This document shows positions 53,210 to 64,000 of a DNA stretch of 64,000 nt, in pieces. The translations under genes and the position numbers were made by a program. The number at the start of each line of letters is the position of its first letter. The stretch's first letter is position 1. Below the pieces are notes generated by a model, which saw only the letters and a program-made list of their open reading frames with translations, made no database searches and was not told the DNA's origin. This DNA is from Streptomyces sp. RKAG290 (GTDB lineage Bacteria; Actinomycetota; Actinomycetes; Streptomycetales; Streptomycetaceae): NCBI RefSeq assembly GCF_023701695.1, contig NZ_JAJOZC010000001.1:5021894-5085893 (forward strand). Reading direction: 5' to 3'.

Positions 53210-55083
53210 GTGCCCGCGACTCCTCTCCACGTGCCCGAGCCGAGCCGTACCGACCCGGCGCTGATCCGCAACTTCTGCATCATCGCGCACATCGACCACG
53301 GCAAGTCGACCCTTGCCGACCGGATGCTCCAGCTGACCGGTGTGGTCGACCAGCGGCAGATGCGCGCTCAGTACCTCGACCGGATGGACATCGAGCGCGA
53401 GCGTGGCATCACCATCAAGTCCCAGGCGGTACGGCTGCCCTGGGCGCCCACCGCCGGTGAGGGCCAGGGCAGCACCCACGTCCTCAACATGATCGACACT
53501 CCGGGACACGTCGACTTCACCTACGAGGTGTCCCGGTCGCTCGCCGCCTGCGAGGGCACGGTCCTGCTGGTCGACGCCGCGCAGGGCATCGAGGCCCAGA
53601 CCCTGGCCAACCTCTACCTGGCGATGGAGAACGACCTCACCATCGTCCCGGTGCTCAACAAGATCGACCTGCCGGCCGCCCAGCCCGAGAAGTTCTCCGA
53701 GGAGCTGGCCAACCTCATCGGCTGCCAGCCCGAGGACGTCCTCAAGGTCTCCGCGAAGACCGGTGTCGGCGTGGACGCACTGCTGAACCGGGTGGTCAGG
53801 GACGTCCCGGCGCCCGTCGGCAAGGCCGACGCACCGGCCCGCGCGATGATCTTCGACTCGGTCTACGACTCCTACCGCGGCGTCGTGACGTACGTCCGGG
53901 TCGTCGACGGGTCGCTGAACAAGCGCGAGCGCATCCGGATGATGTCCACCGGCGCCACCCACGAGCTGCTGGAGATCGGTGTCTCCTCGCCGGAGATGAC
54001 CCCTCCGACGGCATCGGTGTGGGTGAGGTCGGCTACATCATCACCGGGGTGAAGGACGTCCGGCAGTCCAAGGTCGGTGACACGATCACCTCCCTGAACA
54101 AGGGGGCGACCGAGGCGCTGGGCGGCTACAAGGACCCCAAGCCGATGGTGTTCTCGGGTCTGTACCCGCTGGACGGGTCGGACTACCCGGACCTGCGCGA
54201 GGCCCTCGACAAGCTCCAGCTCAACGACGCCGCCCTGGTGTACGAGCCGGAGACCTCCGCCGCGCTCGGCTTCGGCTTCCGCGTCGGCTTCCTCGGCCTG
54301 CTCCACCTCGACGTGGTCCGTGAGCGGCTGGAGCGTGAGTTCGGTCTCGACCTCATCGCCACCGCGCCGAACGTGGTCTACCGGGTGGAGATGGAGGACG
54401 GTACCGAGCACACCGTCACCAACCCGAGTGAATTTCCCGAGGGCAAGATCGACAAGGTGCACGAGCCGGTCGTCCGGGCCACGGTCCTGGCGCCGAGCGA
54501 GTTCATCGGGGCGATCATGGAGCTCTGCCAGCAGCGCCGCGGCACCCTCCTCGGGATGGACTACCTCTCCGAGGACCGGGTCGAGATCCGCTACACCCTG
54601 CCGCTCGCCGAGATCGTCTTCGACTTCTTCGACCAGCTGAAGTCCAAGACCCGCGGCTACGCGTCCCTCGACTACGAGCCCACCGGCGAGCAGTCCGCCG
54701 AGCTCGTCAAGGTCGACATCCTGCTGCACGGCGACAAGGTCGACGCGTTCTCCGCGGTCACGCACAAGGACAAGGCGTACGCGTACGGCGTCCGGCTGGT
54801 CGCCAAGCTGCAGAAGCTCATCCCGCGGCAGAACTTCGAGGTGCCGATCCAGGCCGCCATCGGCTCCCGGGTCATCGCCCGTGAGACCGTCCGCGCCATC
54901 CGCAAGGACGTCCTCGCCAAGTGCTACGGCGGTGACATCTCCCGTAAGCGGAAGCTGCTGGAGAAGCAGAAGGAAGGCAAGAAGCGGATGAAGATGGTCG
55001 GCAACGTGGAGGTGCCGCAGGACGCGTTCATCTCCGTACTGTCGACCGACGAGTCCGCCGGGGAGAGCAAGGCCAAGAAGTAG
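53210..55083 (+). CDS. lepA: Elongation factor 4 (LepA), frameshifted in this sequence
   Basis: Ribosome back-translocase GTPase, about 624 residues. GTPase motifs: AHIDHGKST (G1), ERGITIKSQ (G2), DTPGHVDF (G3), NKIDLP (G4) and SAKTG (G5). The C-terminal domain ends in the LepA signature KCYGGDISRKRKLLEKQKEGKKRMK (cited here as KCYGGDISRKRKLLEKQKEG). The frame breaks at a CCCC run (54000-54003); one added base gives PSDGIGVGEVGYI. A broken lepA in an otherwise normal core block is implausible, so this is strong evidence for a sequencing error. Start GTG 53210. Confidence 0.95.
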
Positions 55084-55118
55084 TCCGTTCCCCGCCTGCC
55101 GACCCTACTGATCGGTAG

Positions 55119-55170
55119 AACGACGGGCCCCCGCATCGCAGAACGCTGCGGCGCGGGGGCCCGTTCGTTA
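55119..55170. terminator. Terminator after lepA
   Basis: A GC-rich stem of about 11 bp (GGGCCCCCGC type) with extended outer pairs encloses a 16-base loop, 36 bases after the lepA stop. Confidence 0.8.
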
Positions 55171-55341
55171 TGAAGCGGGGTCCGGTTGCCCCTTACGCGG
55201 CGGACGCGGGCGCTCTACCCTGATCACGACTTCGTAGTTACTCGTGAGTTAAACAAGCAGGATCAAGCACCAGACTTACGCGGAGAGCAAGCCGCAACCA
55301 GCAGCCGGTCGTGAAGCACTGCCGCAGGCCCGGAGGATGTC

Positions 55342-57230
<1,889 letters not shown>

Positions 57231-57259
57231 CGGCGGCCCGCAGGCCGCTGTGACCACCC

Positions 57260-57285
57260 GGCCCCCGCGCTCCGGCGCGGGGGCC
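57260..57285. terminator. Terminator after the acyl-CoA synthetase gene
   Basis: An 11-bp perfect stem (57260-57270 with 57275-57285) and tetraloop TCCG, 30 bases after the stop. Confidence 0.85.
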
Positions 57286-57425
57286 GCGGCGTTCTCCGGG
57301 TGCCCGGTTCTCCACTCACTTCGGTAACTAGACGCGTATGGGCTGGGCCGATCTGTCACTCTGTCCGTGTCGTCAGCGGCGCATTGCGAGAACAGGCAGA
57401 GCGAGAACAGGTCAGGAGCCGCCCT

Positions 57426-59345
57426 GTGGGGTCCATTCCCTTGCAGCGGGACATCGTGCAGCGTCCCGGAACCACTGCCGCATCCACGGGCCACGAGCCG
57501 GTCGCCCGGACGAGCCTGCCCGGAAACCTGCTCGCGCCCTCCGCGGCCCGGCGGTTCGTCGCGGCCGCGCTCGCCGAGTGGAGCGGGCTGGGGCTGCCCG
57601 CGGCCGTGGGATTCAGTGACCGGCTGTCCGACGACGCCGCGGTCGTCGTCAGCGAGCTCGTCACCAACGCCGTCATCCATGCCGGGACCAACGTCGAACT
57701 GCTCTTCCGGCTGGAGGAGGCGACCGAGGACGAGGCGTCCGCACTGGTGCTGGAGGTCTCCGACCACCATCCCGCCCGTGCCGTGCGCAGCGAGCGCACC
57801 GAAGGCGACGCCGGGCCCGAGAGCCCGGCCGGCCCGGAGCCCGCCGAGTACGGCCGAGGACTGGCGCTCGTCGCCACCCTCGCCGAACGCTGGGGCATCA
57901 CCTACCGCACCGGCCTCAAGACCGTCTGGGCCCGGCTCCCCGTCGACGACTGGAACCCCTTCGCCGACGCCCGCCCGGAGCCCGGCTTCCAGCAGGGGCT
58001 GCGCGCCGCCGAACTCCTGGCCCCCACCGCCAGGCGCGCGCTGCGCGACGACGCGGACTGGGCCGGACGCGGCGCGCTGTCCTTCCTCGCCGAGGCCTCC
58101 GACCTGCTGGCCGGCCAGCTCGACGAGGACATCGTGGCCGCGCTCGCCGGACAGTTACTCGTGCCCCGGCTCGCCGACTGGTGCGCGATCTGGCTGGAGC
58201 CCGAGAGCGGCGGCCGCGCGGCCGTCCCGCGGCTCGCCAAGGTCTGGCACATCGACGAGACCCGCACCGACCCGCTGCGCACGCTGCTGGAGGGGGACCC
58301 GCTCCGGCTGCCCGAGCGGGTCGGCACCGGACCCGTCTCCATCCCGTGGCCCGGGAGCGCGGAGGACGGCGCGGTCCCGGACGGCAGCGATGGCGTCGCG
58401 CTCGCGTACCGGATCACCTCCGGCGGCCGCACGCTCGGCGCCGTACTCGTCGGCCGTGAGGGCATCGCCCGCGTCCCCGACGAGGTGACCGCCCTGATCG
58501 AGGACTTCGTCCGCCGGGTCGGCCTCGCCGTCGGCGCCGCCCGCGCCTACACCCGGCAGGCCACCATCAGCCGCATCCTGCAGCGCGGGCTGCTGCCCAG
58601 CAAGGTCGCCGAGATACCTGGGGTCGCCAGCTCGCTGGTGTACGAACCCAGCGACGACGGCGTGGTCGGCGGTGACTTCTACGACATCTTCCCGTGCCCC
58701 GGCGACCGCTGGTGCTTCGTCCTGGGAGACGTCCAGGGCAGCGGCCCCGAGGCCGCCGTCGTGACGGGGCTGGCCCGCCCCTGGCTCCGGCTGCTGGCCC
58801 GCGAGGGCTTCCAGGTCGGCGAGGTCCTGGTCCGGCTCAACCGGCTGCTCCTGGACGACGCGATGGAGGCCGCCGAGGCCGCGGCCCTCATGGTCGCCGC
58901 CGCGGGCGGGCAGCAGTCGGCGGACAGCGGACCCCGGTTCCTGTCCCTGCTGTACGGGGAGCTCGTCCCGCTGCCCGGCGGCGGCGCGCGCTGCACCCTG
59001 GCGAGCGCGGGCCATCCGCTGCCGCTGCTGCTGCGCCCGGACGGCACGGTCCGGGCCGCCGCCGAGCCGCAGCTGCTGCTCGGCGTCGTCGACGACGCCG
59101 TGTACGAGAGCCAGAGCTTCGACCTGGCACCCGGCGACAGCCTGCTGTGCGTCACCGACGGGGTGACGGAGCGGCGCTCGGGCCCGGTGATGTTCGACGA
59201 CGGCGACGGCCTGGCACAGGCGCTGGCAGGCTGCACCGGGCTGAGTGCCGAAGGGATCGCGGAGCGCATCAACCAGGCCGTGCACTCCTTCGCCGAGCGC
59301 CCGCCGGACGACGACCTGGCGCTGCTGGTGCTGCAGGCCCAGTAG
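57426..59345 (+). CDS. PP2C/SpoIIE phosphatase with HATPase and GAF domains
   Basis: 639 residues. N-terminal anti-sigma-like HATPase (about 30-170: VSELVTNAVIHAG, GRGLALVATLAERWG), a GAF-like middle (~190-375) and a SpoIIE phosphatase domain (~400-639: GGDFYDIF, DVQGSGPEAA, LCVTDGVTERR, PDDDLALLV) with the Asp ligands. Likely regulates a partner-switch anti-sigma pathway. This three-domain design is common in Streptomyces. Start GTG 57426 has AGGAG; the frame continues upstream without a site. Confidence 0.88.
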   Translation: MGSIPLQRDIVQRPGTTAASTGHEPVARTSLPGNLLAPSAARRFVAAALAEWSGLGLPAAVGFSDRLSDDAAVVVSELVTNAVIHAGTNVELLFRLEEATEDEASALVLEVSDHHPARAVRSERTEGDAGPESPAGPEPAEYGRGLALVATLAERWGITYRTGLKTVWARLPVDDWNPFADARPEPGFQQGLRAAELLAPTARRALRDDADWAGRGALSFLAEASDLLAGQLDEDIVAALAGQLLVPRLADWCAIWLEPESGGRAAVPRLAKVWHIDETRTDPLRTLLEGDPLRLPERVGTGPVSIPWPGSAEDGAVPDGSDGVALAYRITSGGRTLGAVLVGREGIARVPDEVTALIEDFVRRVGLAVGAARAYTRQATISRILQRGLLPSKVAEIPGVASSLVYEPSDDGVVGGDFYDIFPCPGDRWCFVLGDVQGSGPEAAVVTGLARPWLRLLAREGFQVGEVLVRLNRLLLDDAMEAAEAAALMVAAAGGQQSADSGPRFLSLLYGELVPLPGGGARCTLASAGHPLPLLLRPDGTVRAAAEPQLLLGVVDDAVYESQSFDLAPGDSLLCVTDGVTERRSGPVMFDDGDGLAQALAGCTGLSAEGIAERINQAVHSFAERPPDDDLALLVLQAQ

Positions 59346-59417
59346 CGGCCCGTCCCGGGAACAGGGCCGGGCAGGGGGTGGCGTCCGGGTGCCGGGCGGC
59401 GCGCGACAATGGACGGT

Positions 59418-60650
59418 ATGCCTTCCGTACTGCCCGATGGTGAGCCCGTGCCCGACGACGGGGCACTGCCCCGCCATGCCCTGGAAGGCGCCGCCGACCG
59501 CCCGCTCGGCTTCTACCTGCACGTGCCCTACTGTGCGACCCGCTGCGGCTACTGCGACTTCAACACCTACACCGCGACCGAGCTGCGCGGCTCCGGCGGC
59601 GCGCTGGCCTCCCGGGACAACTACGCCTCCCACCTGACCGGCGAGGTGCGCCAGGCCCGCAAGGTGCTCGGCGACGACCCCCGGCAGGTCCGCACGGTCT
59701 TCGTCGGCGGCGGTACCCCGACCCTGCTGGCCGCTGCCGATCTCGTCAGCATGCTGGCCGCGATCCGGGAGGAGTTCGGGCTCGCGGACGACGCCGAGAT
59801 CACCACCGAGGCCAACCCGGAGTCCGTCTCCCCGGCGTACCTGGCCGAGCTGCGCGAGGGCGGCTTCAACCGGATCTCCTTCGGGATGCAGAGCGCCCGG
59901 CAGCACGTACTGAAGATCCTGGACCGCACCCATACCCCCGGCCGGCCCGAGGCCTGTGTCGCCGAGGCGCGGGCGGCCGGCTTCGAGCACGTCAACCTCG
60001 ACCTGATCTACGGCACCCCGGGGGAGTCCGACGACGACTGGCGGGCCTCCCTGGACGCGGCGATCGGCGCCGGGCCCGACCACGTCTCGGCCTACGCCCT
60101 GATCGTCGAGGAGGGCACCCAGCTGGCCCGCCGGATCAAGCGCGGCGAGATCCCGATGACGGACGACGACGCGCACGCCGACCGCTACCTGATCGCGGAC
60201 GAGGCGATGGCCGCCGCGGGCTTCTCCTGGTACGAGGTGTCGAACTGGTCCAGGACCCCCGAAGGCCGCTGCCTGCACAACGAGCTGTACTGGCGCGGGG
60301 CCGACTGGTGGGGCGCAGGACCGGGCGCGCACAGCCATGTCGGCGGTGTGCGGTGGTGGAACGTGAAGCACCCGGGGGCGTACGCGCAGGCGCTGGCCGA
60401 GGGGCGCTCGCCGGGGGCGGGGCGCGAGATCCTCTCCGCCGAGGACCGCCGGGTCGAACGCATCCTGCTGGAGCTGCGCCTCTCCGACGGCTGCCCGCTG
60501 TCCCTCCTCGCCCCGGCCGGGCTCACGGCGGCCCGGCGGGCGGTGGACGACGGCCTGCTGGAGTCCGGGCCCTTCGGGGACGGGATGGCCGTGCTGACAC
60601 TGTGGGGACGGCTGCTGGCCGACGCGGTGGTACGCGACCTCGTGGACTGA
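59418..60650 (+). CDS. hemW: Radical SAM heme chaperone HemW
   Basis: 410-residue radical-SAM protein. The cluster motif is YCATRCGYCDFN (CxxxCxxC, near residue 36), with GGGTPTLL and LDRTHTPGRPEAC in the fold, and a HemN-like C terminus. The HemW subfamily has Cys-x3-Cys-x2-Cys without the coproporphyrinogen-oxidase extra Cys, so I use hemW rather than hemN. The start ATG 59418 (MPSVLPD) is chosen over ATG 59409. Confidence 0.9.
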   Translation: MPSVLPDGEPVPDDGALPRHALEGAADRPLGFYLHVPYCATRCGYCDFNTYTATELRGSGGALASRDNYASHLTGEVRQARKVLGDDPRQVRTVFVGGGTPTLLAAADLVSMLAAIREEFGLADDAEITTEANPESVSPAYLAELREGGFNRISFGMQSARQHVLKILDRTHTPGRPEACVAEARAAGFEHVNLDLIYGTPGESDDDWRASLDAAIGAGPDHVSAYALIVEEGTQLARRIKRGEIPMTDDDAHADRYLIADEAMAAAGFSWYEVSNWSRTPEGRCLHNELYWRGADWWGAGPGAHSHVGGVRWWNVKHPGAYAQALAEGRSPGAGREILSAEDRRVERILLELRLSDGCPLSLLAPAGLTAARRAVDDGLLESGPFGDGMAVLTLWGRLLADAVVRDLVD

Positions 60651-60681
60651 GCGGGGGTCCACGCACGCGTGGGCCCGGTAT

Positions 60682-60733
60682 GCGGGGCCCGAGGACGCGG
60701 GGCCCGAGGACGCGGGGCCCGAGGACGCGGGGC
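60682..60733. repeat. 15-bp tandem repeat
   Basis: GCGGGGCCCGAGGAC repeats three times without change from 60682 and a fourth partial copy follows to about 60733. It lies just beyond hemW and reaches the end of the following leftward gene; it may be a variable-number tract. Confidence 0.85.
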
Positions 60734-60740
60734 CCGCTGA

Positions 60741-63604
60741 TCACCCCACCGGGCACGCGCGCGGTGTGAGCGCGTGGGCACCGGCCGCCCGGCCGCAGAT
60801 GATCCTGCTGTGGATCCGGCCGTCGGGATAGGTGATCTCGACGACGTCGAGACCGTGCCCGGCCTGGGCCTCGTACGGGATGAAGCCGCGGAAGGTGATC
60901 GTGCCGGTGGGCATGGTCTGCAGGTTCACCGCGTACAGGTTCGCCCAGGTCTCGGCGGAGCTGTTGACCGCGTCCCCGTGGCTGGCGGCGTCGTACAGGG
61001 CGGCCGTCGCGCTGTAGGAGATGACCGACTGGCCGCTGGCGAACAGGTCGTCCTCGTAGGGCCTGGCGTCCGGCAGCCGCGGCAGGGACCTGCCCGCGGG
61101 CAGCAGTTCCTCCAGCGCCCGCCGCGCCTCCGCGTAGAAGCCGTCGGCCCGTCCGCGGCCCATCGGGGCGAGCGCCGTGTGGTAGAGCGTGACGTCCTCG
61201 GTGAGGTCCGTGCTGTCGTCGAAACGCGCCTTGGTCAGGTCGTCGCCGGTGAAGACCGTGATGGGCTTCCCCGAGCAGCCCTGCGCCAGCCGGCCCATCA
61301 GGTTGTTCACGTCCTCGACCCGGCCGGCGAAGTACAGGGCGTCCGGTGCCGGGTCCGCCTCACAGATCCGCTGCACCGGCTTGTCCAGGTCGGCGCTGCT
61401 GCGGCGGCCGAGGCCGTACTCCGCCAGCGGGGCCAGCGCGAACCCGGCCTTCTTCAGCATCGCGCGGCCCACCTTGCGCTGCTCCAGCGTGTACCGGTCC
61501 TTGTCGTTGTTCCCGAGCCTGCGGGACAGCACGAGGGCCCGCGGGTGCGGGGACTTCCGGGCCACCTGCCCGGCCACCAGGCCCAGTGCGTCCGCCTGCT
61601 CCTCGTCGGTCGCCGCGATGCCGAAGTAGTTCGAGTAGCCCTGCGCCAGATAGCCACCGGAGTTGGTGGTGTCCACCACCGGGAGGCCGGCCTGCTGGAG
61701 CAGCTCGGTCGCCCTGGGACTGTCCGTCGTGTCGCGCCCGAGCCCCACCACGCCGACGACCGAGCGGTCCCTTCCGGCCACCTCGATGATCTTCCGCACC
61801 GCCGGGATCTGCTGGAGCATGTCCTGCCCGCCGTTGGCGGTCAGCACCCTGAGCTTCACGGAGAAGTCCAGCTTGTTGGTGTGGTGCTGGTACAGATAGA
61901 CGCCGGTCAGCTCCTCCAGCGCCTTGCGGGTGCGCTCCTTCGACGAGGAAGTGAACGGGCCCGCGTAGATGACGGTGACGTACTTGTCCCCGGGCTCGAT
62001 GGCGGCGTTCTCCTGTGCCACCGCCCGCTCGATCCGGTCGAAGGTGACTCCCTCGCCGGCGCCGTCCAGCATCAGGTCGTTGCCCGCCGCGAAACGCACC
62101 TGCGTGGTCGTCGACACGCCTATGCACTCCTTCGCCCCGCCGTCCGGGCCGGCGAGCTCCACCGAGTCCGTGTTCACGTCGGTGAGCGGACCGTGGCAGT
62201 ACCGGTTCTCCAGGTGGTTGCTCAGCAGGAAGGTGCCCAGCAGCGCCCCGACGAGGAGGCACGCGAGCGTCGTACGGGACATCACCCACCAGATCCACGT
62301 CCGGCGCACCCGCACCGTGACGAGCTGGGCATGGCCGTGCTCGTGGGTCAGCTGCTCGGTCGACAGCGGCAGGCGCAGCACCCAGGCGAGCGTGGCGGCG
62401 GCCGAGGGGACTGGCCGACGCTGAGGTGGCTGATCCAGTTCTCGTAACGGGCCCGTGCCGCACCGCTGTGCGTGGGCAGCGGCTCGGCGGGCAGCGGCGG
62501 GGTGTGCCGCAGTATCTCGGCCGCGGGCAGCGAGGCCAGCAACAGCAGCGGATCCACCTCGCTGCGCCGGGAACGCACGTTGTTGATGGCGTTGATCAGC
62601 TGGATGCCGCCGTTGCTCTGCCCGGCGGTGGGCAGGAAGACCACCGGTGGAACGGTGCGCTTCCCGCGCCGCCAGTCCAGGGTGTGCGGGCGGTAGTTGT
62701 TCCGCAGGTCCTCCAGCAGCGCCTGGACCCGTAGCTCCAGATGGAACTGACGGGACCGCTCGTCGCCCGCCGACGCGTCGGCCACCCGCCCCGCGACGAC
62801 CGCGGCCCGGGCCCGGATCACCCGCCACGACCCGCTGGGCGAGAACCGGGACCAGCCGTCGGACGGGTATCCGGTGCTGGCCGCCGCCAGCGACGAGGTG
62901 GTGGCGAACCACCTGCTGGCCCGCCGCAGCCACAGCAGCGGCGGCGCCGACGTCGTCACCAGCCGTACGACGGCGAGCCCGAGCACCGCGCCCACGGCCA
63001 CCAGGGCGGTGGGCACCCAGCCGATCTCGCCGAGCAGGACGCCGAGCACCGCGATGACGACGGCCCCGAGGAACGTCTCCGGCCGCACCGACTCCCGGAA
63101 CGCGGTCCACCAGTTCTGCCGGCCGCGCCGGCTGGCCCGCCAGCGCAGCGTGCTCAGCTGCTCCAGGATGCGGTCGTCCCGGTCGTCGGGGGAGCCGCCC
63201 TGATCCGGCTGCCGGACCACGGCGGCGGTGGCCTGCTCGATGGCGCCGAGCAGCCGCGAGCGGGGAAAGGTGAAGGGCTTGTACTGCGAGCCGCCCCGGG
63301 TCTCCCAGGGCTTCTCGGTCAGCGTGCGGACCATGTCGAGGGCCGCTTCGTACGGTGTCCCGCCGCGGCCGTCGAGCAGCTTCAGCGGGACGCGGCGCAG
63401 CTGGTTGGCCCGGTGGATCTGGCGCACGATCTGCCCGACCCTGGCGTCCACGGCCGACGGCACGTCGGCGTCGGCGGCCTGGAGGACGACCAGCGGCATC
63501 ACCGGCCGGTTGTCCCGGTAGCGGTCGATGAGCTGCTGCACGAAGTGGAAGACGGCGGAGGCCGCCTCGTTCTCCGCACTGTCCCGCCAGACTTCGCGCG
63601 CCAT
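60741..63604 (-). CDS. Membrane-anchored protein with a periplasmic-binding-like (LIVBP) sensor domain; frameshifted
   Basis: About 954 residues. Cytoplasmic N-terminal region (~400 aa) with a two-helix membrane segment (FLGAVVIAVLGVLLGEIGWV and VGAVLGLAVVRLV). A second single TM (LACLLVGALLGTFLL) precedes the extracellular PBP1-like domain: VVGVVGLGRDTTDSP, PVVDTTNSGGYL, NYFGIAATDEEQADALG and a Cys-rich region. The frame breaks at GGGG 62406-62409; one added base gives PSAAATLAWVLRLPL. Start ATG 63604 is tentative. Function unknown; branched-chain-amino-acid-type ligand sensing is only a fold inference. Confidence 0.75.
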
Positions 63605-63728
63605 CGCCCCCGTGCCTTCCCTCGCGCCCTCGTGAAAAGAGCCAGGCACACTCAATAACCGATGATGCGTGCGAGGCGCAGGCATTCGTCGGGATCAGGC
63701 CAGGATTGGCGGGAAGATCCGCCGGACA

Positions 63729-64000
63729 TCAGTCGGGAAGCGTGACGAAATCGATCAATTCCTCTACGCGTCCCAGCAGTTCGGGCTCCAGGTCCCGGTA
63801 GGAGCGGACCGTGGAGAGGATCCGCTGCCAGGCCGCGCCGGTGTTCTCCGGCCACCCCAGCGAACGGCACACGCCCGTCTTCCAGTCCTGACCGCGCGGC
63901 ACCACCGGCCAGCCGGCGATCCCCACGGACGAGGGCTTCACCGCCTCCCACACGTCGATGTACGGATGGCCGACCACCAGCACGTTCCCGTCCGAGATCT
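63729..64000 (-). CDS. DUF3097 family protein, partial C-terminal end
   Basis: The last ~90 residues of a gene that runs off the right edge. The segment VLVVGHPYIDVWEAVKPSSVG followed by PRGQDWKTGVCRSLGW (shortened here: VLVVGHPYIDVWEAVK and DWKTGVC) recalls the actinobacterial DUF3097 proteins found near hemW. Start lies outside the window. Function unknown. Confidence 0.7.
   Translation of the reverse strand, partial: ISDGNVLVVGHPYIDVWEAVKPSSVGIAGWPVVPRGQDWKTGVCRSLGWPENTGAAWQRILSTVRSYRDLEPELLGRVEELIDFVTLPD

Overview
The window is very GC-rich actinobacterial chromosome with third-position G/C bias, SARP regulation, type II PKS genes and a core block (rpsT, lepA, a long-chain acyl-CoA ligase, hemW, a DUF3097 gene). 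I read it as Streptomyces or a close relative. About 52 kb is a biosynthetic gene cluster that ends directly against rpsT. The cluster runs off the left edge.

Layout. 0-6.4 kb: deoxysugar genes (3-dehydratase, 4-ketoreductase, 3,5-epimerase, rmlB, rmlA) and a tetracycline/aureolic-type FAD monooxygenase. 6.4-10.7 kb: flavin reductase, luciferase-like monooxygenase, then an AMP-ligase, an ACP and a 30-residue membrane peptide. 10.8-24.6 kb: six GT-B glycosyltransferases interleaved with an MFS exporter, a one-module A-T-C NRPS and a DrrAB-like ABC exporter. 24.8-27.5 kb: KASIII-like acyltransferase, SDR and tandem-ABM protein. 27.6-40.0 kb: the polyketide core (KS-alpha, KS-beta, ACP, ketoreductase, two SRPBCC cyclases, a PF04199 cyclase, NTF2-like and ABM proteins, MtmL/OxyH-like acyl-CoA ligase, FAD monooxygenase, aldo/keto reductase, type II thioesterase). 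40.2-41.0 kb: SARP activator. 41.3-44.4 kb: a YcaO/E1-like cyclodehydratase with two small companions. 44.4-47.5 kb: a tandem double histidine kinase and a LuxR-type response regulator. 47.8-52.5 kb: FAAL, acyl-CoA dehydrogenase and Sfp-type PPTase. From 52.7 kb: housekeeping genes.

How it may work together (inference). The PKS with MtmL/OxyH-like ligase and PF04199 cyclase suggests a linear tetracyclic (tetracycline, aureolic or polyketomycin-like) aglycone. Six glycosyltransferases imply a long 2,3,6-deoxyhexose chain. The AMP-ligase, ACP and KASIII cassette would esterify a sugar or aglycone hydroxyl, and the NRPS module could add an aminoacyl group. The YcaO block is not a normal part of such clusters and is the most unusual element. 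Direct repeats at 11-bp spacing upstream of several operons look like SARP sites.

Data-quality warning. At least a dozen genes, including lepA and the acyl-CoA ligase beside it, are each broken by a single missing base, nearly always in a G or C run. I treat these as sequencing errors and annotate the reconstructed genes across them.
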